From: Pelomonas sp. Root1217
GTDB lineage: Bacteria > Pseudomonadota > Gammaproteobacteria > Burkholderiales > Burkholderiaceae_C
Direction: 5' to 3'
NCBI RefSeq assembly: GCF_001425705.1
Contig: NZ_LMDC01000001.1
Coordinates: 1,472,486 to 1,536,485, forward strand
DNA length: 64,000 bases
The notes below the pieces were generated by a model. That model saw only the letters and a list, made by a program, of their open reading frames with translations, was not told where the DNA came from and ran no database searches. The position numbers were made by a program, and so were the translations under genes. Position 1 is the first letter of the stretch. Every line of letters starts with the position of its first letter. Positions 1 through 8,913 of this stretch are shown in pieces.

Positions 1-609
1 GGTGCGGGTGGTGCCTACCTGCAAGCGACGGAGCAAACCGGCAAGAAGATCAAGGCGATGGTGCTGGGTGCGTCCTACACACAAGGCCCGCTGTATGTTC
101 ACGCTTCGTGGGGCGAGAACAAGTTTGAGAACCCCTTTACGCTGCTGAATCAAACCAGCGCCGGGGCGTTTGCTGCTTCAGCGGCACCCGGTTCGCCCGC
201 CAACATTGCGTTGACGACTCGCGGTGCGTACACCAGCGGCATTCTGGGCGCCAACGTCTTCAATACGGACTCGGCCGACATCAAGAAGCGCACCATGATC
301 ATGTTTGGTGCAACTTATCAGCTGACCCCGCAGCTGAATATTGGTGCCAACGCCTGGCTGACCGAGCAAACGCACTACGGCACGGCGCAGAATCTGGCAG
401 CTCCGTTTGCGAATGCTCTGGGCTTCGCGACAAACGCCAACACCAAGTCCAAGGCCAACTTCTTCGCCGTCGTCCTCGACTACGCCTTCTCCAAGCGTAC
501 GGACGCCTACCTGGAAATGGACTACACCAAGCTCAAGGGCGAGGTGCTCTTCCTGAACAACGCTGTCAAGCGTGGTGGCGCGATGGTCGGTCTGCGTCAC
601 CGCTTCTGA
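1..609 (+). CDS. Outer-membrane porin, C-terminal part (5' truncated by window edge)
   Basis: The reading frame is open from base 1 and ends at TGA 607-609, so this is the last 202 residues of a longer protein. The sequence alternates short polar turns with amphipathic strands (for example YAFSKRTDAYLEMDYTKL) and ends in VGLRHRF. The C-terminal phenylalanine is the classic signal for beta-barrel assembly and is typical of Burkholderiales general porins of the OmpC/PorB-like, gram-negative porin family. It would sit in the outer membrane and allow diffusion of small hydrophilic solutes. An ATG at 58 lies inside the barrel and is not the start. A strong terminator follows 38 bases after the stop, so it is transcriptionally separate from the ABC importer downstream. 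Substrate preference cannot be read from this fragment. Confidence 0.85.
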   Translation, partial: GAGGAYLQATEQTGKKIKAMVLGASYTQGPLYVHASWGENKFENPFTLLNQTSAGAFAASAAPGSPANIALTTRGAYTSGILGANVFNTDSADIKKRTMIMFGATYQLTPQLNIGANAWLTEQTHYGTAQNLAAPFANALGFATNANTKSKANFFAVVLDYAFSKRTDAYLEMDYTKLKGEVLFLNNAVKRGGAMVGLRHRF

Positions 610-646
610 TGCCGATGCGAGGCTTCGGCCTCGCGAAGCGTCTCAA

Positions 647-671
647 CGGGCCGCGAAAGCGGCCCGTTTTC
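647..671 (+). terminator. Rho-independent terminator after the porin gene
   Basis: An 8-bp perfect stem (647-654 with 659-666) with a GAAA loop is followed by TTTT at 667-670. A second hairpin lies just before it at 617-634 (7-bp stem, TTCG loop) and has no T-tract. The T-tract hairpin ends porin transcription and isolates the next operon, which starts about 100 bases later. Confidence 0.8.
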
Positions 672-766
672 TTTGGCGGCTCAGGCTCAGGGTGCTAGGG
701 CTTTCCCGGGAAGCTCCGGCTCCCGCACTTCGCCATGATCCCGCCTTCGCGCCGCGCAAAGTCTTC

Positions 767-1744
767 ATGCTGGTCTTCATTCTTCGCCGCCTCGTCCAGG
801 CTCTCGTCGTCATGCTGACGGTGGCCTTCATCGCCTTCATGCTGTTTCAGTACGTGGGCGACCCGGTCACGAATTTGCTGGGCCAGGATGCGACCGAAGA
901 GCAGCGCATCGCCTTGCGCAAGGATCTCGGCCTGGACCAGCCCTTTCCCGTGCAATTCGCGCGTTTCGCTGTCAACGCGGCCCAAGGTGAATTCGGCATC
1001 AGCCTGCGCCAGGGCCGCAAGGTTTCAAGCCTCATCGTCGAGCGCTTTCCGGCGACGCTGGAGCTCGCTCTCGTTGCCGGCCTGATCGCGCTCGGCCTGG
1101 GCATCCCGCTGGGCGTCTACGCGGCACTGCGCCGCGGCAAGGCGAGTGCACAACTGCTGATGACGGGCACGCTGTTCGGTGTCAGCCTGCCCAATTTCGT
1201 CATCGGCATCGTGCTGATCTGGGTCTTCGCGGTCGAACTCAAATGGTTGCCGAGCTTCGGCCGCGGTGAGGTCGTTGCCCTGGGAACGTGGACTTCGGGC
1301 CTGCTGACGCGGGACGGCCTGCTGCACCTCGTCTTGCCGGCCTTCACGCTGTCGGCCTTCCAGCTGACGCTGATCATGCGGCTCGTGCGCGCCGAGATGC
1401 TGGAGGTGCTGCGCACCGACTACATCCGCTTTGCCCGCGCCCGCGGCCTGACGGACCGCAGCGTCTACTTCGGCCATGCGCTGAAGAACACGCTGGTGCC
1501 CGTCATCACGATCACCGGCCTGCAACTCGGCTCGTTGATTGCGTTCGCCATCATCACCGAGCAGGTCTTCCAGTGGCCCGGCATGGGCCTGCTCTTCATC
1601 CAGGCCGTGCAGTTCGCCGACATCCCTGTGATGGCTGCCTATCTCTGCCTGATCTCGCTGATCTTCGTCGTCATCAATCTCGGCGTTGACCTCCTCTATT
1701 TCGCCGTCGATCCGCGCCTGCGCGTCGAAGGCAAAGCGCATTGA
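767..1744 (+). CDS. ABC transporter permease, DppB/OppB family
   Basis: A 325-residue inner-membrane permease of the binding-protein-dependent peptide/opine/nickel transporter class. It begins MLVFILRRLVQALVVML, the usual first transmembrane helix of OppB/DppB proteins. It carries the FGISLRQG-type periplasmic segment of the family and an EAA-type loop near DYIRFARARGL, which contacts the ATPases. The frame is open further upstream to 572, but that part reads through the porin terminator region, so ATG 767 is chosen; no clear ribosome site is visible. The length fits the family (about 305-340). It is the first gene of a tightly coupled four-gene set whose reading frames overlap or nearly touch. 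The substrate is unknown: peptide, opine or glutathione are all possible. Confidence 0.88.
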   Translation: MLVFILRRLVQALVVMLTVAFIAFMLFQYVGDPVTNLLGQDATEEQRIALRKDLGLDQPFPVQFARFAVNAAQGEFGISLRQGRKVSSLIVERFPATLELALVAGLIALGLGIPLGVYAALRRGKASAQLLMTGTLFGVSLPNFVIGIVLIWVFAVELKWLPSFGRGEVVALGTWTSGLLTRDGLLHLVLPAFTLSAFQLTLIMRLVRAEMLEVLRTDYIRFARARGLTDRSVYFGHALKNTLVPVITITGLQLGSLIAFAIITEQVFQWPGMGLLFIQAVQFADIPVMAAYLCLISLIFVVINLGVDLLYFAVDPRLRVEGKAH

Positions 1745-1746
1745 CC

Positions 1747-2691
1747 ATGGCAGTCGACGCCAATCCCAATCCCACCCCGTCGGCATCCGCGCTGCGCGGC
1801 TTCTTCGACGGCGACGTCTGGCATTCCTTCCGAAATTCGCCGGTTGCGATGCTGGCTGCCGCCATTGCGCTGGTCTGCCTTGTCTGCGCGCTGTTTGCGG
1901 AGTTTGTGGCGCCCCACAACCCTTTTGACCTGGCGACGCTGGAACTGATGGACTCGCTGAAGCCTCCGGCATGGGTCGATGGCGGCGAAGCCAAGTACCG
2001 GCTCGGCACGGACGGCCAGGGCCGCGACATCCTGTCGGCGCTGATGTACGGCGCGCGCATCTCGCTGCTGGTCGGCATTGCCTCCGTGCTGCTATCCATC
2101 CTGATCGGCGTCAGCCTCGGCCTGCTGGCTGGCTTTGTCGGCGGCCGCACGGACGCCCTCATCATGCGCATCTGCGATGTGATGCTGTCCTTCCCATCCA
2201 TCCTCGTCGCGCTGATGATCAGTGGCGTCGGCCGCAGCCTCTTCCCGCATGCTCCCGACATGCTGGCCTTCGTCGTCCTCGTGCTGGCGATTGCGCTGAC
2301 GGGCTGGGTGCAATACGCGCGCACCGTGCGTGGCTCGACGCTGGTGGAGCGCAACAAGGAATATGTGCAGGCCGCCCGCGTCATCGGCGTCGGCTCGCTG
2401 CGCATCATGCGCCGCCATGTGCTGCCCAACGTGCTCGGGCCGGTGCTGGTGCTGGCCACCATCCAGGTCGCCTCGGCCATCATCACCGAAGCGACCTTGT
2501 CCTTTCTCGGCGTCGGCGTGCCGGCGACCAGCCCGTCACTGGGCACGCTGATCCGCAACGGCAACGACTACCTGTTCTCGGGCGAATGGTGGATCACCGC
2601 CTGGCCCAGCCTGACGTTGGTGCTGATCACGCTCAGCGTGAACCTGCTGGGCGACTGGCTGCGTGACGCGCTCAACCCCCGCCTGCGATGA
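1747..2691 (+). CDS. ABC transporter permease, DppC/OppC family
   Basis: A 314-residue second permease of the importer. It has the OppC-type N-terminal cytoplasmic stretch followed by a first helix at about residues 35-55. A conserved LGTDGQGRDILSALMYGARIS segment lies just before the core membrane domain, with an EAA loop around EYVQAARVIG. ATG 1747 is three bases after the stop of the preceding permease; an in-frame TTG at 1741 overlaps that stop and is the alternative start. The last bases overlap the next gene as ATGA. It forms the transmembrane pore with the preceding permease. As with the other subunits, the transported solute is not deducible. Confidence 0.88.
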   Translation: MAVDANPNPTPSASALRGFFDGDVWHSFRNSPVAMLAAAIALVCLVCALFAEFVAPHNPFDLATLELMDSLKPPAWVDGGEAKYRLGTDGQGRDILSALMYGARISLLVGIASVLLSILIGVSLGLLAGFVGGRTDALIMRICDVMLSFPSILVALMISGVGRSLFPHAPDMLAFVVLVLAIALTGWVQYARTVRGSTLVERNKEYVQAARVIGVGSLRIMRRHVLPNVLGPVLVLATIQVASAIITEATLSFLGVGVPATSPSLGTLIRNGNDYLFSGEWWITAWPSLTLVLITLSVNLLGDWLRDALNPRLR

Positions 2692-3668
2692 CCGTCCCTT
2701 TGCTTGAAGTCAGCCACCTGCGGGTGGAGTTCCCGACCCGCCGCGGCACGCTGCTGGCGCTGGACGACATCTCTTTCTCGATCGCTCCCGGTGAGATCCT
2801 TGGCGTCGTCGGTGAATCCGGCGCCGGCAAGTCGCTGACCGGTGCGGCCATCATCGGTTTGCTGGACCCGCCGGGCCGCATCGCCGCGGGCGAGATCAGG
2901 CTCGCGGGCCGGCGCATCGACAACCTGCCTTACGAGCAGATGCGCCGCATCCGTGGCAAGGAGATCGGGGCTGTCTTCCAGGACCCGCTGACGTCGCTGA
3001 ATCCGCTCTATACGGTGGGCCAGCAACTCACCGAGACGATCACGACCCACCTGGATCTGAGCGCCGCCCAGGCCCGGGCCCGCGCCGTCGAACTGCTGGC
3101 GTCCACCGGCATTCCGGCGCCCGACGCTCGGGTCGATCATTTCCCGCATCAGTTCTCGGGGGGCATGCGCCAGCGTGTCGTCATCGCCCTGGCCCTGGCG
3201 GCCAACCCCAAGCTCATCGTCGCCGACGAGCCGACGACGGCACTGGACGTCTCCATCCAGGCGCAGATCATTGCGTTGCTGAAGAAGGTCTGCCGCGAGC
3301 AAGGCGCGGCGGTCATGCTGGTCACCCACGACATGGGTGTCATCGCCGAGACCTGCGACCGCGTCGCCGTCATGTATGCCGGTCGTATCGCCGAGATTGG
3401 CCCGGTGGCCGACGTCATCCACCACCCGGCTCACCCGTACACCGTCGGTCTGATGGGCTCGATTCCGGCGATGGACGAGGATCGCGAACGCCTGCTGCAG
3501 ATCGATGGCTCGATGCCGCGTCTCACTGCAATCCCGCCGGGATGCGCCTTCAACCCGCGCTGCCCTCGCGTTGTCGAACGTTGCCGCGTCGAGCGGCCCG
3601 AACTGGTCCAGGTTGGCGCGACGACTGCGGCATGCTGGCGGCCGGTCACCGTGGAGGTGCCGCGATGA
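2688..3668 (+). CDS. ABC transporter ATP-binding protein, OppD/DppD family
   Basis: A 326-residue cytoplasmic ATPase. Visible motifs are Walker A GESGAGKS near residue 44, the signature SGGMRQR, and Walker [15 protein letters not shown] followed by a conserved THDMG switch histidine. The C-terminal extension has the oligopeptide-transporter cysteine pattern (CAFNPRCP ... CR ... CW), which in OppD/DppD relatives can bind an iron-sulfur cluster; that function is inference here. Its start overlaps the permease stop by four bases (ATGA), indicating translational coupling. It powers import together with the next ATPase. Confidence 0.9.
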   Translation: MTVPLLEVSHLRVEFPTRRGTLLALDDISFSIAPGEILGVVGESGAGKSLTGAAIIGLLDPPGRIAAGEIRLAGRRIDNLPYEQMRRIRGKEIGAVFQDPLTSLNPLYTVGQQLTETITTHLDLSAAQARARAVELLASTGIPAPDARVDHFPHQFSGGMRQRVVIALALAANPKLIVADEPTTALDVSIQAQIIALLKKVCREQGAAVMLVTHDMGVIAETCDRVAVMYAGRIAEIGPVADVIHHPAHPYTVGLMGSIPAMDEDRERLLQIDGSMPRLTAIPPGCAFNPRCPRVVERCRVERPELVQVGATTAACWRPVTVEVPR

Positions 3669-4660
3669 GCATGCCCCTCGTCGAGGTGCAGGACCTCGCC
3701 AAGATCTTCGACGTATCCCCGCCCTGGCTGAACCGCGTCGTTGAGCGCAAGCCCAAGGCCTTTGTGCATGCGGTGGATGGCGTGTCCTTCAGCATCGAGC
3801 GCGGCAAGACGCTGGCTCTCGTCGGCGAGAGCGGCTGCGGCAAAAGCACGGTCGCGCGCCTGCTTGTGGGCCTGTATGCAACGACGCAGGGCGCGGTGCG
3901 CTTCGATGGCGAGGACATCGCCAGGACGCTGGCCGGTGCCGGCGCCTTGAAGCTGCGCCGCCGCATGCAGATGATCTTCCAGGACCCGTATGCGTCGCTG
4001 AACCCGCGCTGGAAGGTGCTGGACATCGTCGCCGAGCCGCTGCGCGAGCACGGCCTGATCCCGGACAACGCGGAGGCCAGGCGGCGCGTCGGCGAGCTGC
4101 TCAGCTCGGTCGGCTTGAATCCGGCCGATGCGGAGAAATTCCCGCACCAGTTCTCCGGCGGTCAGCGTCAGCGCATCTCCATCGCCCGGGCGCTTGCGAC
4201 GCAGCCGGAGTTCCTTGTCTGCGACGAGCCGACGTCGGCGCTGGACGTGTCCGTACAGGCCCAGGTGCTCAACATCATGAAAGACCTGCAGCGCGAACGC
4301 GGTCTGACTTATCTCTTCATCTCGCACAACCTGGCGGTGGTGCGCCATGTGGCGGACCAGGTCGGCGTCATGTACCTCGGCCGCCTGGTCGAAGTGGCCG
4401 ACAAGGCCGAACTGTTCGCGCGGCCGCGCCATCCCTACACGCGCATGCTGCTGGATGCGATTCCCGACATCCACATGAGCGGCCGGGCCCGTACGCCGGT
4501 GCAGGGCGAAGTGCCCAACCCCTTGAATCCACCGAGCGGCTGCAGCTTCCACCCGCGCTGCCCACTCGCCAATGCGCGCTGCAAGACCGAACGGCCGGCG
4601 CTGCTGCAGATCAGGGGCGTGCGCGTGGCCTGCCACGCGGTGGAAGAAGGCCGGGACTAG
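3665..4660 (+). CDS. ABC transporter ATP-binding protein, OppF/DppF family
   Basis: A 331-residue second ATPase of the importer. It has Walker A GESGCGKS, signature SGGQRQR and Walker [15 protein letters not shown], and a C-terminal [10 protein letters not shown]...C cysteine region like its partner. ATG 3665 overlaps the stop of the preceding gene (ATGA). A second ATG lies at 3671. A long upstream open frame is a shadow of the preceding ATPase. The stop TAG (4658-4660) physically overlaps the stop of the oppositely oriented lptM, so there is no room for a dedicated terminator. No periplasmic binding protein or peptidase gene belongs to this operon in the window. Confidence 0.9.
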   Translation: MSMPLVEVQDLAKIFDVSPPWLNRVVERKPKAFVHAVDGVSFSIERGKTLALVGESGCGKSTVARLLVGLYATTQGAVRFDGEDIARTLAGAGALKLRRRMQMIFQDPYASLNPRWKVLDIVAEPLREHGLIPDNAEARRRVGELLSSVGLNPADAEKFPHQFSGGQRQRISIARALATQPEFLVCDEPTSALDVSVQAQVLNIMKDLQRERGLTYLFISHNLAVVRHVADQVGVMYLGRLVEVADKAELFARPRHPYTRMLLDAIPDIHMSGRARTPVQGEVPNPLNPPSGCSFHPRCPLANARCKTERPALLQIRGVRVACHAVEEGRD

Positions 4661-4806
4661 CGCGCAGGGCCAGACGCCGGAGCAGAGGCCGCGCCGGCCG
4701 GTTGGGGCAGGGTCAGCGGCCCCTTCTGCCCACAACCCGTGAGGGCGGTAAGGGTGATGAGCAGAGCAGCGACGCCCCCACCTACACTGACAGCAGTCTT
4801 GTTCAT
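4657..4806 (-). CDS. lptM: LptM-type small outer-membrane lipoprotein
   Basis: A 49-residue lipoprotein. The hydrophobic signal ends in LTGC at residues 22-25, followed by GQKGPLTLP, the hallmark of the LptM/YifL family. In Escherichia coli LptM assists maturation of the LPS translocon LptD/LptE at the outer membrane. After the motif there is only a short Ala/Pro/Ser tail, a little shorter than the enterobacterial protein. The start ATG lies 12 bases from the divergent cyaY start, an arrangement conserved in proteobacteria. In many relatives lysA or dapF follows lptM. Here it instead runs stop-to-stop into the ABC importer, overlapping its stop codon. Confidence 0.82.
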   Translation of the reverse strand: MNKTAVSVGGGVAALLITLTALTGCGQKGPLTLPQPAGAASAPASGPAR

Positions 4807-4818
4807 GCCGCCCAGTTT

Positions 4819-5151
4819 ATGTCCCTGTCCGACGCCGAATACCTCGCCAAGGCCCACGCCTTGCTCGCCCGTATCGAAGAGCAGATCGATGCCTGGCTCG
4901 AGAGTGATGTGGTGGACATCGACACCCATCGCACAGGCGGCTTGCTCGAGCTGAGCATGCCTGGGGGCAGCAAGATCGTGCTGAACACGCAGCCGCCGCT
5001 GCAGGAGATCTGGCTGGCGGCACGCTCGGGTGGCTACCACTTCAAGTGGGACGGCGCGCAGTGGGTGGACCGCGAAGGCCAGGAGTTCCTTGCCCGCTTG
5101 TCGCGATCGGCGAGCGAGCAGGCCGGGCAGACGCTGACGTTCAGCGCCTGA
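4819..5151 (+). CDS. cyaY: Frataxin-like iron-binding protein CyaY
   Basis: A 110-residue protein of the frataxin/CyaY family. It has an acidic first helix (ARIEEQIDAWLESD, VVDID) and the family core GGLLELSMPGGSKIVLN...QPPLQEIWLAARSGGYHF. The acidic ridge binds iron and the protein interacts with cysteine desulfurase IscS to tune iron-sulfur cluster assembly in the cytoplasm. ATG 4819 matches the usual MSLSDAEY start and is 12 bases from the divergent lptM start. A longer upstream frame runs through lptM and is rejected. The stop is four bases from the stop of the converging PBP1A gene. Confidence 0.93.
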   Translation: MSLSDAEYLAKAHALLARIEEQIDAWLESDVVDIDTHRTGGLLELSMPGGSKIVLNTQPPLQEIWLAARSGGYHFKWDGAQWVDREGQEFLARLSRSASEQAGQTLTFSA

Positions 5152-5155
5152 ACCT

Positions 5156-7549
5156 CTAACGTTTGAAGAGGTCCAGGATGGACTTCTTCTCATCCTCGGT
5201 TGTCGCACCCGGTACCGCGGCAGGTTCGCTGGACAGTTCGCGCACGCCGTTGCCGGTCGTGTATTCCTCGTAGAACCACTCGCCATTGACGTTGACGATG
5301 CCTTCCGGCGGCGTGATCTCGTCGACGGGCTTGTTCTTCAGCGCAAAGCCCATGTACTCGATCCAAACCGGCAGGCTCAAGCCTCCTCCCGTCTCACGGT
5401 CGCCGAGCTTGCGCGGCTGGTCGTAGCCGATCCAGACGATGGCGACGAGGTCCTTCTGGTAGCCGGCGAACCAGGCGTCCATGGAGTCGTTGGTTGTGCC
5501 GGTCTTGCCATAGATATCGGGGCGCTTCAGCGTTGCCTGGGCGCGGGCCGCCGTGCCGCTGCGCGTGACCTCCTGCAGCAGGCTACTCATCAGGAAGGCG
5601 TTGCGTGGCTCGATGGCGCGGGTGTCGTCGGTCAGCGTGACGGGCAGGGCTTCGTAGAGCAACCGGCCCTTGTTGTCGGTGATGCGGGCGATGAGCTGCG
5701 GGCTGACGCGATAGCCACCATTGGCAAACACCGAATAGCCCTGAGCCATCTGCATGGGCGTTACGGAGCCGGCGCCCAACGCCATGGTCAGATAAGCGGG
5801 GTGCTTCTCGGCCTCGAAACCGAAGCGCGTGATCCAGTCCTGCGCGTAGCGCACGCCGATGGAGTGCAGCACGCGGATCGACACCATGTTCTTGGACTTG
5901 GCCAGCGCCGTGCGCAGCGGCATCGGACCTTCGAACTTGCCATCGTAGTTCTTGGGCTCCCACGGCTGGCTGCCCGTCGTGCCGGCATCGAAGAACAGCG
6001 GCGCATCGTTGACGATGGTGGCCGGCGTGAAGCCCTTCTCCAATGCCGCCGAGTAGATGAAGGGCTTGAAGCTGGAGCCCGGCTGGCGCCAGGCCTGGGT
6101 CACATGGTTGAACTTGTTCTTGTTGTAGTCGAAGCCGCCGACCATGGCGTGCACCTGGCCGGTCTTCGGGTCCAGCGATATGAAGGCGCCCTCGACCTCG
6201 GGCAGCTGGGTGACCGTCCACTCGCCGCCGTCCTTTTGCTTGGTACCTTTGACGACGCGGATGACGGCGCCGCGGCGGATGCGGGTCTTGGGATTGCCCT
6301 TGTCGGACAGGCCGGAGGTGGCCGGCTTGAGACCTTCGCCGATGATGGCGATCACGTCTCCGCTTTGCAGCACCGCCGTCACCTTCTTGGGGTCGGCCTC
6401 CAGCACGACGGCAGCGAGCAACTCGTCGTTGGCGGGGTGGTCGGCCAGCACGAGCGCGATGCGCGCGTCCAGCTCCTTGTTGTCGCTCGGCAGGTCGGCA
6501 TAGGCCTCCGGGCCGCGGTAGACCTGGCGCTTCTCATAGTCGAGGATGCCGCGGCGCAGCGCGCGGTAGGCCGTGTTCTGCTCCGCGCTGTTCAGCGTCA
6601 GATAAACATTGAGGCCGCGCGAATAGGCTTCGTCGCCGTACTGGCTGAAGATCAGCTGGCGCGCTGCCTCGGCGACGAACTCGGCATGCGATACCGACTC
6701 CTGCACCGGGCGGATGCGCAGTTTCTCGGCCTTGGCTTCGTCGCGCTGCTCCTCGGTGATGTAGCCCGTCTCATACATCCGCTCGATGATGTATTGCTGG
6801 CGGATGTTGGCGCGGCGCGGGTTGTTGATGGGGTTGTAAGCCGACGGTGCCTTGGGCAGGCCGGCCAGCATCGCCGCCTCGGCGATGCTGATCTTGTCCA
6901 GCGTCTTGCCGAAGTAGATCTCGCTGGCTGCCGCGAAGCCGTGCGCGCGATGGCCCAGGAAGATCTGGTTCATGTAGATCTCGAGGATCTTTTCCTTGGA
7001 CAGCGCCGACTCGATCTTCAGCGCCAGCAGGATCTCGTAGATCTTGCGTGTGAAGGTCTTTTCCGTGGACAGATAGAAGTTGCGCGCCACCTGCATCGTG
7101 ATGGTGGACGCGCCCTGGCTGCGTGATTCGCCGACGTTGGCCAGGCCCGCGCGGATGATGCCCAGGTAGTCGACGCCGCCATGCTGATAGAAGCGCGCGT
7201 CCTCGATGGCCAGCACCGCCTCCTGCATGACCTTGGGAATTTCCTTGATTGGCAGATAGTTGCGGCGCTCCTCGCCAAACTCGCCCAGCAGCACGCCATC
7301 GGTGGATAGCACGCGCATGGGCAGCTTGGGTCGATAGTCCGTCAGGCCGCCGATGTCCGGCAGGTTGGGATAGGCCAGAGCCAGCCCCAGGGCCAGCAGC
7401 AGGCACATGGCCGCGATGCCGCCTGCCACGATGCCCAGAGCCCACAAGGCCCAGCGACCGAGACGGGAGCTCAGACCGGAGAGGGGAGGGGAGGTGGGAG
7501 TGCCGGCGGGCGAAGGACTGGGTGCAGCGGAGCGGGGCTTGTCGATCAT
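5156..7549 (-). CDS. mrcA: Penicillin-binding protein 1A (bifunctional transglycosylase/transpeptidase)
   Basis: A 797-residue class A penicillin-binding protein that polymerises and cross-links peptidoglycan. After a Pro/Ser-rich cytoplasmic tail there is one membrane anchor at about residues 31-60. The GT51 transglycosylase domain follows, with EDARF (catalytic Glu at 116) and the QGASTITMQVARN motif. The transpeptidase domain has the nucleophile motif SSFK at 492-495, SKN at 552-554 and KTGTT from 682. ATG 7549 is chosen because the 40 codons upstream look like non-coding sequence and the length then fits the family. It is divergent from pilM, as in many proteobacteria (ponA/mrcA-pilM). 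It converges on cyaY with four bases between stops. Confidence 0.95.
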   Translation of the reverse strand: MIDKPRSAAPSPSPAGTPTSPPLSGLSSRLGRWALWALGIVAGGIAAMCLLLALGLALAYPNLPDIGGLTDYRPKLPMRVLSTDGVLLGEFGEERRNYLPIKEIPKVMQEAVLAIEDARFYQHGGVDYLGIIRAGLANVGESRSQGASTITMQVARNFYLSTEKTFTRKIYEILLALKIESALSKEKILEIYMNQIFLGHRAHGFAAASEIYFGKTLDKISIAEAAMLAGLPKAPSAYNPINNPRRANIRQQYIIERMYETGYITEEQRDEAKAEKLRIRPVQESVSHAEFVAEAARQLIFSQYGDEAYSRGLNVYLTLNSAEQNTAYRALRRGILDYEKRQVYRGPEAYADLPSDNKELDARIALVLADHPANDELLAAVVLEADPKKVTAVLQSGDVIAIIGEGLKPATSGLSDKGNPKTRIRRGAVIRVVKGTKQKDGGEWTVTQLPEVEGAFISLDPKTGQVHAMVGGFDYNKNKFNHVTQAWRQPGSSFKPFIYSAALEKGFTPATIVNDAPLFFDAGTTGSQPWEPKNYDGKFEGPMPLRTALAKSKNMVSIRVLHSIGVRYAQDWITRFGFEAEKHPAYLTMALGAGSVTPMQMAQGYSVFANGGYRVSPQLIARITDNKGRLLYEALPVTLTDDTRAIEPRNAFLMSSLLQEVTRSGTAARAQATLKRPDIYGKTGTTNDSMDAWFAGYQKDLVAIVWIGYDQPRKLGDRETGGGLSLPVWIEYMGFALKNKPVDEITPPEGIVNVNGEWFYEEYTTGNGVRELSSEPAAVPGATTEDEKKSILDLFKR

Positions 7550-7766
7550 GAGCCGGCGGGGCGCGCCCGCGGGCGCGTTGGGAGGAGGCGCCGGATTATA
7601 GGAAGCGCTGCCTCGGCATCCTTGTATACCCGCGCGCACATCAAACCGTGTGCCAAACGACCGCTTCACATGTGTTTTTCAGTAGCTTGCAAGTCTGTTG
7701 AATCGTGTATGTTTAGCAACGTGGCGTTACCAGCTTGCGCCGAATTTCCGTTCGGTGTCAACGGCT

Positions 7767-7795
7767 TTGCTGCTAGCATTCAAGTAACTTATTAA
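7767..7795 (+). promoter_or_regulatory. Candidate sigma-70 promoter of the pilMNOPQ operon
   Basis: A TTGCTG hexamer (7767-7772), a 17-base spacer and TATTAA (7790-7795) lie 38 bases before the pilM ATG, in the A/T-rich part of the 284-base divergent region between mrcA and pilM. Spacing is ideal, while the -35 match is only moderate. No experimental support. Confidence 0.4.
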
Positions 7796-7833
7796 TAGTC
7801 CGATACGTAACTCGCGTGTCGGGAACAAAGGGC

Positions 7834-8913
7834 ATGGGAATACTTGACGCACTTTTGGGTCGCAAGCACCCCCCCCTGATTGGCCTGGATATCAGTTCAT
7901 CCAGCGTCAAGCTGGTGGAGCTGAGCCAGACCAAGAGCGGTGAATTCGTGCTCGAGCGCTTTGCCAGCGAGCCCTTCGAGAAGGGCTGGATTGCTGACGG
8001 CCAGATCGAGAAGTTCGACGAGGTGGCCGACGCAGTCCGCCGCGTCGTTGCGCGCAGTGGCAGCAGGACCCGCGACGCCGCCCTGGCCATGCCGCAGTCG
8101 GCCGTCATCACCAAGAAGATCATGTTGCCCGCCGGCCTGCGCGAGGAAGAACTCGAATTGCAGGTCGAGGCCGAGGCCAACCAGTACATCCCGTTCTCGC
8201 TGGATGAGGTCAGCCTGGATTTCTGCGTCATCGGCCCCAGCCCCACGTCGGTGGGCGATGTCGAGGTGCTGATCGCGGCGTCGCGAAAGGATCGCGTGCA
8301 GGATCGGCAAGGTCTGGCCGAGGCGGCCGGCCTGCGCCCGGTCGTGCTCGACATCGAGTCTCACGCGTCGCGCATGGCGATGGGCCGCTTGATCGCTGCC
8401 CTGCCCAATGAAGGCAAGGATGCCCTCGTTGCGCTGTTCGAGATTGGCGCAGACACCACCAGCCTCAAGGTGCTGCGCGACGACGAACTGCTTTACGACC
8501 GGGACCAGTCTTTCGGCGGATCCCAGCTGACACAGCTCATTTCGCGGCAATACGGCTTCTCCTTCGAGGAGGCCGAGCAGAAGAAGCTGGCCAATGAGCT
8601 GCCGGAGGACTATGAGACCAGCGTGCTCAACCCCTTCGTCGACAGCTTGTCCCAGGAAATCGGCCGGGCGCTGCAGTATTTCTTCACCAGCACGCCGCAT
8701 CACAAGGTGCACTACGTGATGCTGGCCGGCGGCACGGCCACTCTGCCCGGTCTGAAGGAGCGGGTGACGGACCTGACGGGTTTTGCCTGCATGGTGGTCA
8801 ATCCCTTCGAGAACATGGCCATGGGCTCCGCCGTGCGCGAGCCCAAGCTGCGTCGTGAGGCGCCGTCCTATCTGACCGCCTGCGGCCTCGCGATGCGGAG
8901 GTTCTTCCAGTGA
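7834..8913 (+). CDS. pilM: Type IV pilus actin-like assembly protein PilM
   Basis: A 359-residue cytoplasmic protein of the PilM/FtsA-like actin fold. It opens with GLDISSSSVKLVELS (phosphate-1 loop) and has the later nucleotide loop MLAGGTATLPGL. PilM binds the cytoplasmic tail of PilN and links the alignment complex to the pilus motor. ATG 7834 gives the usual MGILDALLG start; an in-frame GTG at 7816 would add six residues. It is the first gene of a five-gene operon in which each frame overlaps or abuts the next. The stop overlaps the GTG start of pilN. Confidence 0.95.
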   Translation: MGILDALLGRKHPPLIGLDISSSSVKLVELSQTKSGEFVLERFASEPFEKGWIADGQIEKFDEVADAVRRVVARSGSRTRDAALAMPQSAVITKKIMLPAGLREEELELQVEAEANQYIPFSLDEVSLDFCVIGPSPTSVGDVEVLIAASRKDRVQDRQGLAEAAGLRPVVLDIESHASRMAMGRLIAALPNEGKDALVALFEIGADTTSLKVLRDDELLYDRDQSFGGSQLTQLISRQYGFSFEEAEQKKLANELPEDYETSVLNPFVDSLSQEIGRALQYFFTSTPHHKVHYVMLAGGTATLPGLKERVTDLTGFACMVVNPFENMAMGSAVREPKLRREAPSYLTACGLAMRRFFQ

